A DNA stretch of 64,000 nt from Branchiostoma floridae (lineage: Eukaryota; Chordata; Leptocardii; Amphioxiformes; Branchiostomatidae), in contig NC_049995.1 in assembly GCF_000003815.2 (NCBI RefSeq), positions 16,040,931 to 16,104,930 on the forward strand. The letters run 5' to 3'. The translations under genes and the position numbers were made by a program. This document shows positions 53,361 to 64,000 of the stretch, in pieces. Numbering within the stretch: position 1 is the stretch's first letter; every line of letters starts with the position of its first letter. The notes beneath the pieces were generated by a model. It searched no databases. It was not told where the DNA came from and was given only the letters and a program-made list of their open reading frames with translations.

Positions 53361-55868
53361 CTCCAGAGGACGTCATCTATAAGATTAAATCATTGTGCCC
53401 AAGCGAATGTTAAAACACGAAGCTATGTGATACTTTGTCCGACGCCTCGTTCGGGCCAACGTACCTAGAAGTAAGGAGGGTGCTGATTGGATAATGTTAG
53501 GTCAGGAGGGTAGCAAACTAACCAAACATTTTTGTATGATGCTCATCGATTGGTTAAACTTGAATATCACGGAGGGTAAAAGCTCGAGTTTGGCCAACGC
53601 CCAACCATTCTCACGGGGGCACCAACACAACTTGCACGGTGCAAAGTAAGTCTTTTTCGGCATGCTGTATTTACTCTTGTCCTGTTCCACATAAGTTCGT
53701 TTCATTTTCAAATGTGTCTAAGAAATTACCTCTAAGTCTGCAAATCACTATTGTGTTGTTTTACGTACGGCTGGTCTTTCATTGAAAATCAAAGTTACAA
53801 GACTTCGTTCAATGATTATTTACGTAGCCACAATTCGGAAATCGATCTCGTTTATAACTACTAAATTAATGTTAGGTTAGCATTGTGTGCTTTTTTCTGT
53901 GGCAAATATTATGGCTGATTATGCGGGTAGGTCTCAAAAAAGACAGGTGGGAAACAACAGTGTTAAATCTAGCTAAGCGTCTGGGAATCGGTGAAGGGGA
54001 ACGGCACAAAGTGGAAGACATGGCCATAGTTTTCGTCTGTTTGAACGAACTTGTATCCAACATATTCTTCTATCCCAGAAGCGCATCAGGAATATCCAGA
54101 CCACGCACGTAGCAAGCAAAAGAACGCACGCTCTGGATATCGCTCCGATTTTATAGCGCGCCTGGGATAGGTCCCAGAGAGCAGGGCGATTCAACGTACC
54201 CTTTACCAACTCGGCCCAGTCAACTCGGTTCAACACTCCACTCCACTCTGATTATCAACACCCTTGCCATCTCGGCTTATTACTCTGCTCAACGCTATTA
54301 GGATTAGGGTTTGATTTAATTTCTTTGTTGGGGATGATGTTTACCATGGTGTTGGGCAAAAACTTGCATCACAGACAAGTCATTGTGCGTATTTTTCTAG
54401 ACATAACTTCCTCGACTATTGGGTTACCCAGTGACGTGTGTGTAGTCTACTGAGAAGATTCTTGAGCAAGGGTCACAGCAAAGTGACTTTGGTTCAAATA
54501 GCTGTGAGCATTCTTTGTTACCACCGCGACAAAAGTATTGTATGACTCTATGAGGTATTATTTTCAGTGTGCCGATCTGTCTGTGTTTCATAATATCTTT
54601 CTTTAGCATAAATTAAGTGACTCTGAATAGCTTGCGATGACATGTACGTAGGAATCGCTTACGTTTGAATTAAGACGGATTTCCTTGGCGGAACATCCTA
54701 TTTTTGCATCTTTTGTCCTGTACATGTTGTGGCGTTGTGTTTATGATGGCAATCAGCTCTAAAAGGAAGAAGTAGTTTGTCCCATTATCATCTTGTTAGT
54801 ATAATACCTTCTTGTTTAACTGAGTAAAAGGACCACAAAATTTCATCACTTTGGGCACAAAGGTTGCTTAGACAGAGATGTCCGCAATGAACACAAATTG
54901 GACAACTTTACGTGGCTACTGAGGAAATTTATCATATCAGTATTACTTAATGCGCCTTCTGTCATGCTAATAGGGCTAATTTGGGGTGACAGGTGTCCTT
55001 TCGACCTAAGGAAGAAGTGGTTAAGTCATGAGCCTTTTGTCATTTTGACTTTAACATCCCTAACACACAGAGAGACAATCTCACAAACTCACACACAGAC
55101 ACCGACTCACACATAAATCACACATCGACGTATAGATAATCTATATGGTATGTGTACGGTTTGTCTAGATTTCTAGACACCAATTTTGAGGTAACTCAAA
55201 CGCATCCAAAAGCAATTCATTACTTGTCAAACTGACCGCACCGGAACGTGCCTATGAAAGCGCCCTATTGATGGCTTCAGTGTAATTGCACCTGCCGTTG
55301 TGGGAAAACTTTGCCCGAGGCTTTTCTGTTCGTCGCGGTCTTGGAATCTGTCAGTACTTCTCCATAAATCACAGTCATCCAATTTTGTCACATTTTCACC
55401 CCAAACAAACAATGTATATGTGGGCTACCACTCTGCTGGAATTCGGTCTTCGTGACAATCTCTCATCTAGTTACGATGGAAATGGAATGGCTGTTTAGAA
55501 TGTTTAGAAAACAACTTGACTCGGTAATTGGACATGCGAGCGACAGTGACGGAATAAGTCGTCAAAATGTCACAGCGCTCTTCCCAAGACAACTTACTTA
55601 TTGAGTCTGTACCACGATCTAGTCAAATTTCCTCCAACAGTTCTGTCTATCGAAAGTCTACTGCAGGAAACGTTACGAATCACGTTCGAATGCCAAGCTG
55701 TTTAATCGTTGCATGCAGGTCTTTCCCTATGTTTGGGAAGATTAGAAATCGTTTTTCGTAAATGCAGTCACACATTCGCATCTATATGTCTCTTTTAAGA
55801 CGGTGGCTGTGTATTCACTTTCAAATACAATGCCCATCAGTAACATCTTGATATTGTTGTTCGTTACA
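53360..55868. other. intergenic / 5' side of the lectin gene
   Basis: Nothing recognised except a short CA-type run at 55065-55110. The upstream noncoding exon of the lectin gene at 55912 must lie in or before this stretch, because its start-codon exon is preceded by an acceptor. Confidence 0.35.
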
Positions 55869-55911
55869 GGTTTGAGGTCTTCTGTTCAACAGAGAACAAC
55901 TCCAAACCACC

Positions 55912-58485
55912 ATGGATTTCAAGGTAATCAGGGAATCTTTGTTTCAGACTATTCATGTGGAGATATTATGGTGCAGAAATGAGATGTGTGCTACCGTAAT
56001 TATTGGCAAGCAAACTTTACATGACGTCATTATCACGTGACTGTTAACCTTCTCGTTCCAGGGGTATTTCTACATCATGAGCCGGCAGACCGGCATGGTC
56101 CTTGATGTGAGAGGGAGCAACCATTCTGACAACGCACCAATCATCATCTGGCAACTGAAGTCAGAGGAAAAGGAAGAGCGCAAACGTTTGAACCAACTCT
56201 GGAAGTACAACTCGGAGGTGACGAAAACTTAACAATCCACCTCTATACATCATCTATATTCATAGCATTGAAAATGAGAAAATACATAATTTAAAACTAT
56301 GATCATTGGAAGGGTAAAGCATAAAGTCATGATCGTCTGTAGTTCCTGCACAGCGACAATTGAATAAGCTCTAATAATATGGCACGGCTTTCGATTTCAT
56401 TCGTATTCATAGTGCGTTACGTATAGGCTTGCTTTATATATTGTTTATTGAGATTTTCAGACACCTGGATAGCTCGATTCAGTTTTGACAAACTGATTTT
56501 CATCGCGGCTTAGGTACACATACAAGGAAATAAAAACATATTACAGAGAAAATAAATAGGTGTACACAACAGAACATATAAGTACAAATAAAATATGAAA
56601 GAAGGCAGAACAAATGCGTTTGCTTCATGTCACAAACATGTGTATGTACGTAAAGCAAACAGTACACATCTCTATGTATTACATATATATGTCGTCAGAC
56701 TGGTGAACTGGAGAGTCGCATGAACGGACATCGTCTCGACGTGGCTGGAGGATATGCGCACAGCGGTGCAGAGTAAGGGATACTATTCGCATTTTGATTC
56801 TTTGGTTTTGGTTGTATACCTCGGTGGTACTTCATATCCTTCATTCACTGAAGAAACTTGTGTGGTTAAATACGAACCATCTCCAAAATCTATTCTATTT
56901 CTTGATTAACTGTTATCTTGAGCACTACATTACCTGGATGTCTAACCTTCATTGATGTTCCTTGCCTAGAAAATAGTTTGTAATGCTATATATTTCCCAT
57001 TTATTTTTGTGTGCGCAGAATTGTCAACAACCCTGCGAATTACTCCCCAAGCCAGAAGTGGTACTTCAAGCCGGACGGTACCATTGAGAGCGGGCTGGGG
57101 GACATGTGGGTTCTGGACGTGAAGGGAGGCCACACCGAACCCAGGACCAGTGTGATTCTGCACCAGCGTCAGGAAGGAGGGCCCAGCATCAGCCAACAGT
57201 GGGATGTGGTGCCTTATGTGCCGATGGTAAGGGATTGCATTTTCAAAGCAGAATGTTTTGTGTGTTTGCGTGTGTGCCTGTCAGTCGTTTTTTTGTGTGT
57301 ATGTATTTATAAGCTAATTGTATTACGTTTTATGCAAGTCTTAAATCTCTTTTATTGCGTCATCAGTTCGGCGAGTTCTTCTACATCAGAAGCAACTTGA
57401 ACAACTGCTACCTGCAGATCATGTGTGGCAGTGAAGATAAGACCATTCCCTCTCTCTACATTGTAGATAAGGCAGATGGGAGCCCTGACCAGCTCTGGAA
57501 GTACGACAAAGAGGTAGGTAATCATCAAATGTGAGCGAAACCAGATATACAATGTGCCCCATTTACCTCATCATCAGTCTGTGCTTCTCCAGATCTTACC
57601 TGGAAGAAAGAAATGAAATCTATTTAGTTTTACTAACAACTCAAGGGACTCGACTGCCTTTCGTGTCAATATTATATCTTGTATATTCTGGATTTGCGTA
57701 AACAGGCTTATTAGTTGACTTAGGATGTTGATAGCCTAAAATATTTGGTACAGTTACTGTATCAGTTGTCAATATTCTATTTTTCTTGACTCTGATGATA
57801 TGTATATATCTATATGCGTTGTGGGAAACAGATATTAGAGCCATTCACGTATCTACAAATGCGTATAGTATTATTTTCCACCTACAGACCCGCGCTATCC
57901 ACACTGGGAATGCAAACGACTACGCCTTAGACGTGCCTTCGGAGGAGGGAAACCCATTTCCCAGGCAAGATTTAGATTTGGACATTCCCGCTAAGTAAAG
58001 GAACGTTAAAGAGGAACTCAACCCCAGAAGTATGTGCTGTGTTTCTACAGCGACTCAAAAACGTATTGCATCATATTCGTATGAGGGTTTGTGTATATGT
58101 GTGTGAGAGAACTCACTTGATTGTCAGTGCATGTGTGCAAGTTTCTCTGTGTATGTGATAGACCGATTGAGCGAGTAAGTAAGAGACTGGGTGAGTCTTT
58201 TTGAAGTAGTTTTCAAGGCAATGCGGCTCCTGTGATTGAGCCATCTTACAGGTTATGTCATCGTTATGTCTCATTTTCCCCTCCAGCATCGTCACCAAGC
58301 CCCCAAAACGTAGTGCCAGGCAGGCGTGGACCTTTGAGAAGGACGGGTCCATCGTGAGCGGTCTGAGCGGCCTGGGCAAAAAGATGGTTCTGAACATCAG
58401 AGGATCCGGCGGAGCGTTGAGTCCCGTCATCCTCTACGACTGGAACAGCGGGGAGAACCAGAAGTGGTACATCTCCGCCAAATAA
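55912..58485 (+). CDS. ricin-B-type (double beta-trefoil) lectin-like protein
   Basis: Coding exons: 55912-55923 (MDFK; its exon starts ~55870 after GTTACAG), 56062-56217, 56699-56772, 57019-57226, 57367-57513, 57898-57964 and 58287-58485. About 287 residues. Six QxW-type motifs are spaced as in two beta-trefoils: NQLWKY, SQKWYF, SQQWDV | DQLWKY, RQAWTF and NQKWYI. These are the hallmark of ricin-B/CBM13 domains, which bind galactose-type sugars. There is no signal peptide, so the protein is probably cytosolic or released by an unusual route; sugar specificity cannot be read. Intron 6 uses a GC donor (CCCAG|GCAAGA); reading through would add GKI-like residues and stop at 57996. AATAAA lies at 58855. 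The convergent gene at 61250-62751 is a paralogue with identical intron positions in its last three exons. Confidence 0.92.
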
Positions 58486-58854
58486 GGCCTAGGGGGATCA
58501 GGCAATGGGGTGGTACACAGAGAAGTAATCCACCCCTCCCTCCCTACTGAGGGCCTGCAGAACCAAGCTTAATCGTTAGATGTCGCTTTGACTGCAAAAG
58601 ATAATTTCCATTATTCGTTATCTAGCCAGGAAACTACATCTCGCTATTTGGCATTTTTCAACAGACCCTGGGGCTATAAACAATTCATCAAAACATAACT
58701 ATGAAATTAACAGAAAGCTGCATTAAACTGTAACAAACAGAGGAGTAGACATAATATAGAACGCGGTAAATTGAAATCTAAGTAACATAACATCATTTCA
58801 AAGCTTAAAACAGTTTAGAAAGAGACATTAATGGCAAACTACATATCAATGTGA

Positions 58855-58860
58855 AATAAA
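58855..58860 (+). terminator. poly(A) signal AATAAA of the plus-strand lectin gene
   Basis: Canonical hexamer 370 bp after the stop codon, the first one seen downstream. Confidence 0.5.
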
Positions 58861-59033
58861 CATGAGACATTGACTCAAACCATTAGTATTTCTTCATAAA
58901 GAAAGTTTTACTTGTTATTGATTTGGCAGCTTTTACATGCGCCGGGTTGACATTTGTCTAGATCCCAAACATTACACTTATACCTAATGTATTTAGAATG
59001 GTTGGCAATGGGCAATATGGTGGCAGAAATTAA

Positions 59034-59036
<3 letters not shown>

Positions 59037-59098
<62 letters not shown>
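59037..59098. repeat. (TA)n microsatellite
   Basis: About 30 uninterrupted AT units between the two convergent lectin genes. A TG array of ~235 bp follows at 59561-59797. Confidence 0.95.
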
Positions 59099-59102
<4 letters not shown>

Positions 59103-59559
59103 TCATATCCCAGCAAAATCTCTACAGGCCTTTCCAAAATATTTGATAAAGACTAAGTTTTTTCCCTAAGAAAAGGAAAAGTTCTCTTGTAACGTGTCTG
59201 ACAGTTATAAACAGGCCTGACTTAGTGACGCCCCCTGTCCCTGTTTTAAATGCTGCGTTGTGTACAGATATACCTCGTCTCCACCACGCCCCTTGCAAAC
59301 CAGTAGCACTAAAATTACTGACTGTTTTAGTAATTATACTTACCCAGAATCAATTGTGATGTTGGCTGACAGAAATGTGACTATGAAGTCATGAATGTGA
59401 TTAACGGACGCATCACCAGCTCTGCACTACAGAATTCAGGGCGTTGGATGATCAGCCGGACACAAGAATTACTTAAGATAAAATTACACTCTGTATATGC
59501 GAAACGCTTGGTTCGAGAATAAAACTTTTTAAAATTTGCTCTTTCGTGTTTTTACTGCC

Positions 59560-59560
<1 letters not shown>

Positions 59561-59629
<69 letters not shown>

Positions 59630-59797
59630 TGTGTGTGTATGTGTGTGTGTTTGTGTATGTCTGTGTTTGTGTGTGTGTGTTTGTGTGTGCGTGTGTCTGT
59701 GTTTGTGTGTGTGTGTGTGTGTGTTTTGTGTGTGTGTGTGTCTGTGTGTGTGTGTGTATGCGTGTCTCTGTGTGCGTGTGTGTGTGTGTGTGTGTGC
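59561..59797. repeat. (TG)n microsatellite
   Basis: Long interrupted TG tract; encodes spurious Cys-Val ORFs only. Confidence 0.95.
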
Positions 59798-60128
59798 TAG
59801 ATATGTCTGGTCAGCATAAATTAGAAGGCCTGAATAGTAGTGATAGTATTTGGGAAGCTCTCTGGAAGATAAAAGTCAAGGTCAATTTTAGCATATACCT
59901 CCTGACGGCTGGCTTTGGCACTGTAGCAGAACTTTTTCTCCATCCATTCTGATTTATCCTGTCTTTTTTTAACCATCCTCACCCACTTTGAACAATACCA
60001 ACGGCCTGCCTCAGCGTGTGCACTGAAAGGCGGTGAAGAAGAAGATGAACTTATTCTTGCCCATCTTTACCCATACTGATCCATTCTAAGGAATCACGTC
60101 GAAGAATCATATAGATATGCCAAATAGC

Positions 60129-60345
60129 AATTACTCAAGCAACTGGATGATTTTGGAATGTTTCAGATAACATGAGTTATCTTTCAACTTAAGTGACACT
60201 TATGAAAGATAACGGATTCTACCTGAAACGTCTGACTGTTTCCAAATTAATATAAATTTATATCCAGTTGCTTGGGTAATTGCTATTTGGCTTATTCTAC
60301 TACCTGGATGTCTGCCCTTCATCAACGTATCATATAGATGGTTGA
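60129..60345. repeat. long fold-back member of the ACTCAAGCAACTGGATA family
   Basis: AATTACTCAAGCAACTGGAT at 60129 faces TATCCAGTTGCTTGGGTAAT at 60262, followed by the companion CTACCTGGATGTCTGCCCTT CATCAACG. Inside lies, on the minus strand, a stem (AGATAAC/GTTATCT) followed by GAAAC, and on the plus strand CTGAAACGTCTGAC: decayed hammerhead-like boxes in both orientations. Confidence 0.75.
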
Positions 60346-60985
60346 ATTATACGCTTGATAAAAATGTGCCGAAAGGATCATCAGTGGATCACCACGTGTC
60401 GTCATGATCGCTGTAGACTTATTCATTTTTTGTTTCTTACGCACCTCTTTTTTTATTGTGTATACCACTACCACCGGACATAAACTTCTTTCTAGTGGGC
60501 TTAGTTCCTTCGAATTGTGCCCTCAAAATTGGCAGAGTGTATTAAAGTACTGAAAAGTGTCATGATATGAATGGCAACTACTTTCAAATCCTACGTTGTA
60601 AAGTAGAAAGATGTCATGTTATTAATGCCAATGCTGCTGTCTTGACATTCACATTAACTGATCTAACATTCCTTTTTAAAATGCATTAAGGTGTGTGGGT
60701 TGTATGAATGATGCTTTGGAACAAGGGCAGTTGCTTAGGTGAAGACAACATTTTACTTACAGACTACTATCTTATGGTCAAGTAATAAACACATGGACGA
60801 ATTAATGTTTTGGACATTTTATTTTGTAGCAAAGGCAACTGCACATGCTTATACATACTGGATTTACGAAAAACATTCTTTAATTTTGTTTCAAAATTCT
60901 CTTTAATCATGCAAGGAAATATCAGCATCTGCCGGTTACACAGTGTATCTTAAAGTAGTGTCTTCAACACTAAAGTCAAAAGTTA

Positions 60986-60991
60986 TTTATT
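60986..60991 (-). terminator. poly(A) signal AATAAA of the minus-strand lectin gene
   Basis: TTTATT on the plus strand, about 260 bp after the minus-strand stop codon. Confidence 0.4.
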
Positions 60992-61249
60992 CCATACAGA
61001 TTTTCACTGACAACAATCTAACCATTATCAAGTCCTCTCGAAAGACGTTGAGACATTGTTTGATCTCTTCAACAGTGTGGGTTTATTTACTTCCGCCAAA
61101 TTGCCCGATTCTAAATAACTATTATAAACGCAAAAGTTCTAAGGTGATTCTTTTCAGTCACAGCGACGCAAAGCGGCTAAGCTTGGTTCTGCAGGCCCTC
61201 AGTGGGGAGGGGGTGGATGCATCACCCATTGCCTGATACCCTCTAGGCC

Positions 61250-62751
61250 TTATTCTGTGGAGATGTACCACTGCTGGTTCTTCCCGCCGTGCCAGGTGTA
61301 GAGGATGACGGGAGTTCCGGCTCCGCCCGAGGCAGTGTCGTCCAGGACCCAGGTCTTGCCCATGCCGCTCACGATGGAGCCGTTCTTCTCAAAGGTCCAG
61401 CCCTGGTTGGTGCCACCGTGGCACGGGTAGGCGATGATCCTGGAAGGAAAAATGACGTCTAGGTATAAACTTTATTTCCAATTAATCTATAAACATGCAA
61501 GACGACTTCGTACTATAATATTAGGGAAGCAGAAATGTGAAAATTGAAGATTACATGGAGAAGACTTAGACACAAATATACAGAGAGAGAGAGACACACA
61601 TACACACACACACACGTACACACAAATACAAACACAGACACAGACACACAAAAACACACACATACACACACACGCACACACACATAGACACGCGCGCGCG
61701 CACGCACAAACACACACACACACACACACACTCACACACTCACACACACACACGCGCGCGCGCGCGCGTAAACACACACACACACACACACACAAACAAA
61801 TGCACATATCATTTTTTTACGTTCCCAATGTAAAAACACCCCATGTTATACCCACTTACTCGGCAGAGTTGGCCGCATTTGCCTGCCTCACGTCTATGGC
61901 GTAGTCATTCAGCTCGCTGCAGATGGCGCTGGTCTGGTCAGGGAAAGAGAAAGGATATCAAAATTACCAGTGAACAGAGAAGAATAATCCTAAATCAAAA
62001 TTCTGTTAAAAAAAAACTTAGCATTGAAGAGGTGGATAAACTTGTCTTCCACTGCCTTCCAGAATGAAGCCCATTATCACTAAAGCAAAGGGCACAACTC
62101 GCCGTACGTGCAATTTGTCCGTACGTCTTTTGGGGAGGCCACGCTTGCCACGTATTTCTGAAAACGTTCAGGCTGTACAGGGCAGGCGCGTCGCCCGTAC
62201 TGGCGTCGCCCGTGAATACGCAGCCCGATATGGCACACAAAGTTTTGCCTGCACGTAAAGTTCTACGGCGTGTCTGCGTGCTCCAAAATCCGTCGGATTC
62301 TCTACGAGTTCGTACGGAGGCGGTACTTACCACTTACGGATCTCAAAAGATTGCCCACGTTTTGGCACGTAGACAGCACGTATTTGCACGTACGACGGGT
62401 TGTGCCCTTAGCTTAACCCACACTTCATGAACTGGATACTAGTCGTTGGGAATCAATTTGCAAACAAAAAACGGCAGTATAAGGATTTGCAGATAAATTT
62501 GCCTTGTCCGTTGGCTGTAGACTCTACTACCCCTATGGTACCCATGCCAGGCTAGGACACTGCTGAAAGTTTGATTGCTTTGAAGTTTGAGAGCGTCGAT
62601 GAGTACCCACCTCCTTGTTGTACTTCCAGCGCTGGAACTTGCGGTCCCCGTCAGCCTTGTTCCCGATGCAGATGAGGGCAGACGTTTTGGCGCTGCCGTC
62701 CTTGATCTGCAGGTAGCAGTCGTTCAGGGCGCTCCGGATGTAGAACCCGTC
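61250..62751 (-). CDS. ricin-B-type lectin-like protein, paralogue (5' part beyond right edge)
   Basis: Three coding exons on the minus strand: 62751-62611 (starts DGFYIRSALNDCYLQIKDGS), 61933-61860 (starts TSAICSELNDYAIDV) and 61439-61253, with the stop TAA at 61252-61250. GT-AG junctions are in phases 0, 0 and 2, exactly as in the plus-strand neighbour. QxW-type motifs are RKFQRWKY, NQGWTF and NQQWYI, i.e. the complete second beta-trefoil; the first lies outside the window. It matches the neighbour along the whole alignable part (for example FEKNGSIVSG/FEKDGSIVSG). The intron that uses a GC donor in the neighbour has a normal GTAAGT here. Intron 61934-62610 contains a MITE (62088-62409). 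Function as for the neighbour: sugar-binding fold, ligand unknown. Confidence 0.9.
61584..61800. repeat. (CA)n with CG-rich interruptions
   Basis: CA array with ACGCGCGCGCGCAC and GCGCGCGCGCGCGT blocks (61690-61700, 61753-61769), in the last intron of the minus-strand lectin gene. Alternating purine-pyrimidine runs of this kind favour Z-DNA. Confidence 0.9.
62088..62409. repeat. MITE with AAGGGCACAAC ends
   Basis: The 322-bp element begins AAGGGCACAACTCGCCGTAC and ends GTACGACGGGTTGTGCCCTT; arms extend at least 26 bp. The inside is rich in short inverted CGTACG/ACGTGC motifs. It is inserted in an intron of the minus-strand lectin gene. Target duplication not clear. Confidence 0.85.
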
Positions 62752-62844
62752 CTGATGACGTAACGGAAGAGATTTGTGACGTCAAAGGCACGAGATAAAA
62801 AGAGGGGAAATAGGAATAGTATAAAAAGCATGGAAATGGCTATC

Positions 62845-63115
62845 ACGTCAGGCTACCCAGCTCTACGAAAGCCCATTGGTACAAAAGCTGTTTTAGTAGT
62901 ATGGGCTGTTTGTGCTCAGTAAAGAAACTGTTTGTGCAGGAACTTTGTGAATGGACTGTATGTGAATGGGCAGTGCGTGAAGGAGCTGTTTGTGAAGGAG
63001 CTTTGTGTGAAGCCGCTGTGTATTTTACATAACCCAGAGGGGCTGGGTTGGAATCAGTTGATATACAATCGACCTTGTGCCCTTGGGAAGGGCTCTTAAC
63101 ACGACTTATCGGGCC
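62845..63115 (+). repeat. SINE copy split by a local tandem repeat
   Basis: GGCTATCACGTCAGGCTACC and CTACGAAAGCCCATTGGTAC, then ~140 bp of a GAAGGAGCTGTTTGTG-type tandem repeat (62900-63030), then GGGTTGGAATCAGTTGATAT and CCTTGTGCCCTTGGGAAGGG. Without the insert it is the SINE at 63225-63650 in the opposite direction. Confidence 0.75.
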
Positions 63116-63224
63116 AATTGGATTAGTCTTAAGACTGGTGGCTGGTTGGTCAGCTGACGTACTGTGGCATTCGGGGGGAAGTTGTACCACTTGAGCCTCA
63201 GTATCTTACATTAGGATCAACAAT

Positions 63225-63650
63225 ATCTGGTTGTTGTATAACTGAATTGCGAGGAGCTTAATATAGGTGTTGCTAAAGTGCAAGGGTCTGGGACAGCTGC
63301 CATTTGGAGATAACTCAGGTGACCTCAATACGACAGCAATTACCCCAGGTGCGGGCATAGGACTCAAGGTTTTAAACCACTAACACAGGGAAGGACCCCT
63401 ACTCTTTTCCATAAGTCTAGTGGGTTCTTTAACGTGTGGATCTCCTCAAATACGGGACCTCCAATTAACTATCCGAGGGACCGCCCTAACCGAAGTTACT
63501 CATTTTTTTTACTTTAGTTAAATGAGGAAAGTTGTGTTAAGAGCCCTTCCCAAGCGCACAAGGTCAGTGGCATATCAACTGATTCGAACCCGGAGCTTTT
63601 GTACCAATGGGCTTTCGTAGATCCGAGTAGCCTGACGTGATAGCCAGGAC
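63225..63650 (-). repeat. near-complete ~425-bp tRNA-derived SINE
   Basis: On the minus strand: GGCTATCACGTCAGGCTACT, CGAAAGCCCATTGGTACAAA, GGGTTCGAATC (B box), CTTGGGAAGGGCTCTTAAC, then a ~300-bp body with AGAGTAGGGGTCCTTCCCTG and TTGAGTCCTATGCCCGCACC, ending AAGCTCCTCGCAATTCAG. The head faces the copy at 62845, so the two form an inverted pair that folds back. Confidence 0.8.
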
Positions 63651-63660
63651 AGGTAGACAG

Positions 63661-63689
63661 CCCAGCCTTTTCCGTAAACCCAACACAAC

Positions 63690-63755
<66 letters not shown>

Positions 63756-64000
63756 CACACACACGCACAAACACACAAAAACACACACACACAAAAAACA
63801 CATACATACACACACGCACACACAGACAACTCACATACGTACACACACATGCATACGCAAACTCACACACACAAACACACACACACACACACACACAAAC
63901 ATAAGAATTATCGCATAAAGACTGACATACATCTTTGTGCGTTTGCTTTTAGAATGTAAGTCAGCCTTTTCCGTAAACCCAACACAACACACACACATAC
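63661..64000. repeat. (CA)n array and start of a ~300-bp tandem duplication
   Basis: CAGCCTTTTCCGTAAACCCA ACACAACACACAC occurs at 63662 and again at 63962, directly against the window edge. Between them lies a ~210-bp interrupted CA array (63688-63900). Confidence 0.8.

Noticed and set aside
59536-59952. 138-codon Cys/Val-rich ORF (similar ones at 22717, 42307, 47336, 61487, 63514)
   Set aside because: All are read-outs of TG/CA repeats; no codon or domain signal outside the repeat.

Overview
The window looks like a stretch of an invertebrate deuterostome genome, most likely a lancelet (amphioxus, Branchiostoma). This is inferred from its texture, not from any database match. It has small, well-spliced animal genes with GT-AG introns, a very high load of short fold-back (MITE-like) repeats and tRNA-derived SINEs, LINE fragments, long CA/TG microsatellites and two assembly gaps (19219-19842 and 42412-42511).

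Four gene models are well supported. (1) A plus-strand single-pass membrane protein with EGF repeats enters from the left edge: three EGF exons at 188-301, 1435-1548 and 2195-2329, then a long last exon at 12342-13018 with the membrane span and an acidic cytoplasmic tail. (2) Nested in its 10-kb intron, on the minus strand, is a complete four-coding-exon SPSB3-like SPRY/SOCS-box gene (4747-7380). (3) A plus-strand secreted FG-GAP/VCBS-type calcium-binding repeat protein in eight exons (18333-23847) has the larger assembly gap in its first intron. (4) Two tail-to-tail paralogues encode ricin-B/beta-trefoil lectins: a complete plus-strand copy (55912-58485) and a minus-strand copy (61250-62751) that leaves the window on the right. 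They share intron positions, protein sequence and even 3'-UTR sequence, so they arose by an inverted duplication. A tRNA-Gln(CTG) gene lies at 651-722 on the minus strand.

From 24 to 55 kb there is no gene I can defend. That stretch holds local duplications and repeats: a 47-bp minisatellite built around the end of a resident MITE, a 61-bp palindrome-rich minisatellite, diverged ~170-bp and ~200-bp arrays, a strongly G-poor 4-kb block (38.95-43.25 kb), and two diverged copies of what seems to be one small gene (about 37.6-38.8 and 44.0-46.2 kb). These two share a first coding exon beginning ATGGCGGA and a short acidic last exon; both look broken or very small.

Most worth a second look are: the partly duplicated end of the SPSB3-like gene, which keeps its SOCS-box peptide through silent changes only; hammerhead-ribozyme-like cores within a dispersed fold-back repeat family; a possible exonised MITE in the VCBS gene; the GC-AG intron unique to one lectin paralogue; the large degenerate satellite (14.4-17.4 kb) just behind the EGF gene; and the repeated small-gene module at 37-46 kb. 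Nothing here is a recognisable bacterial-type system, CRISPR array or intact virus-like element.
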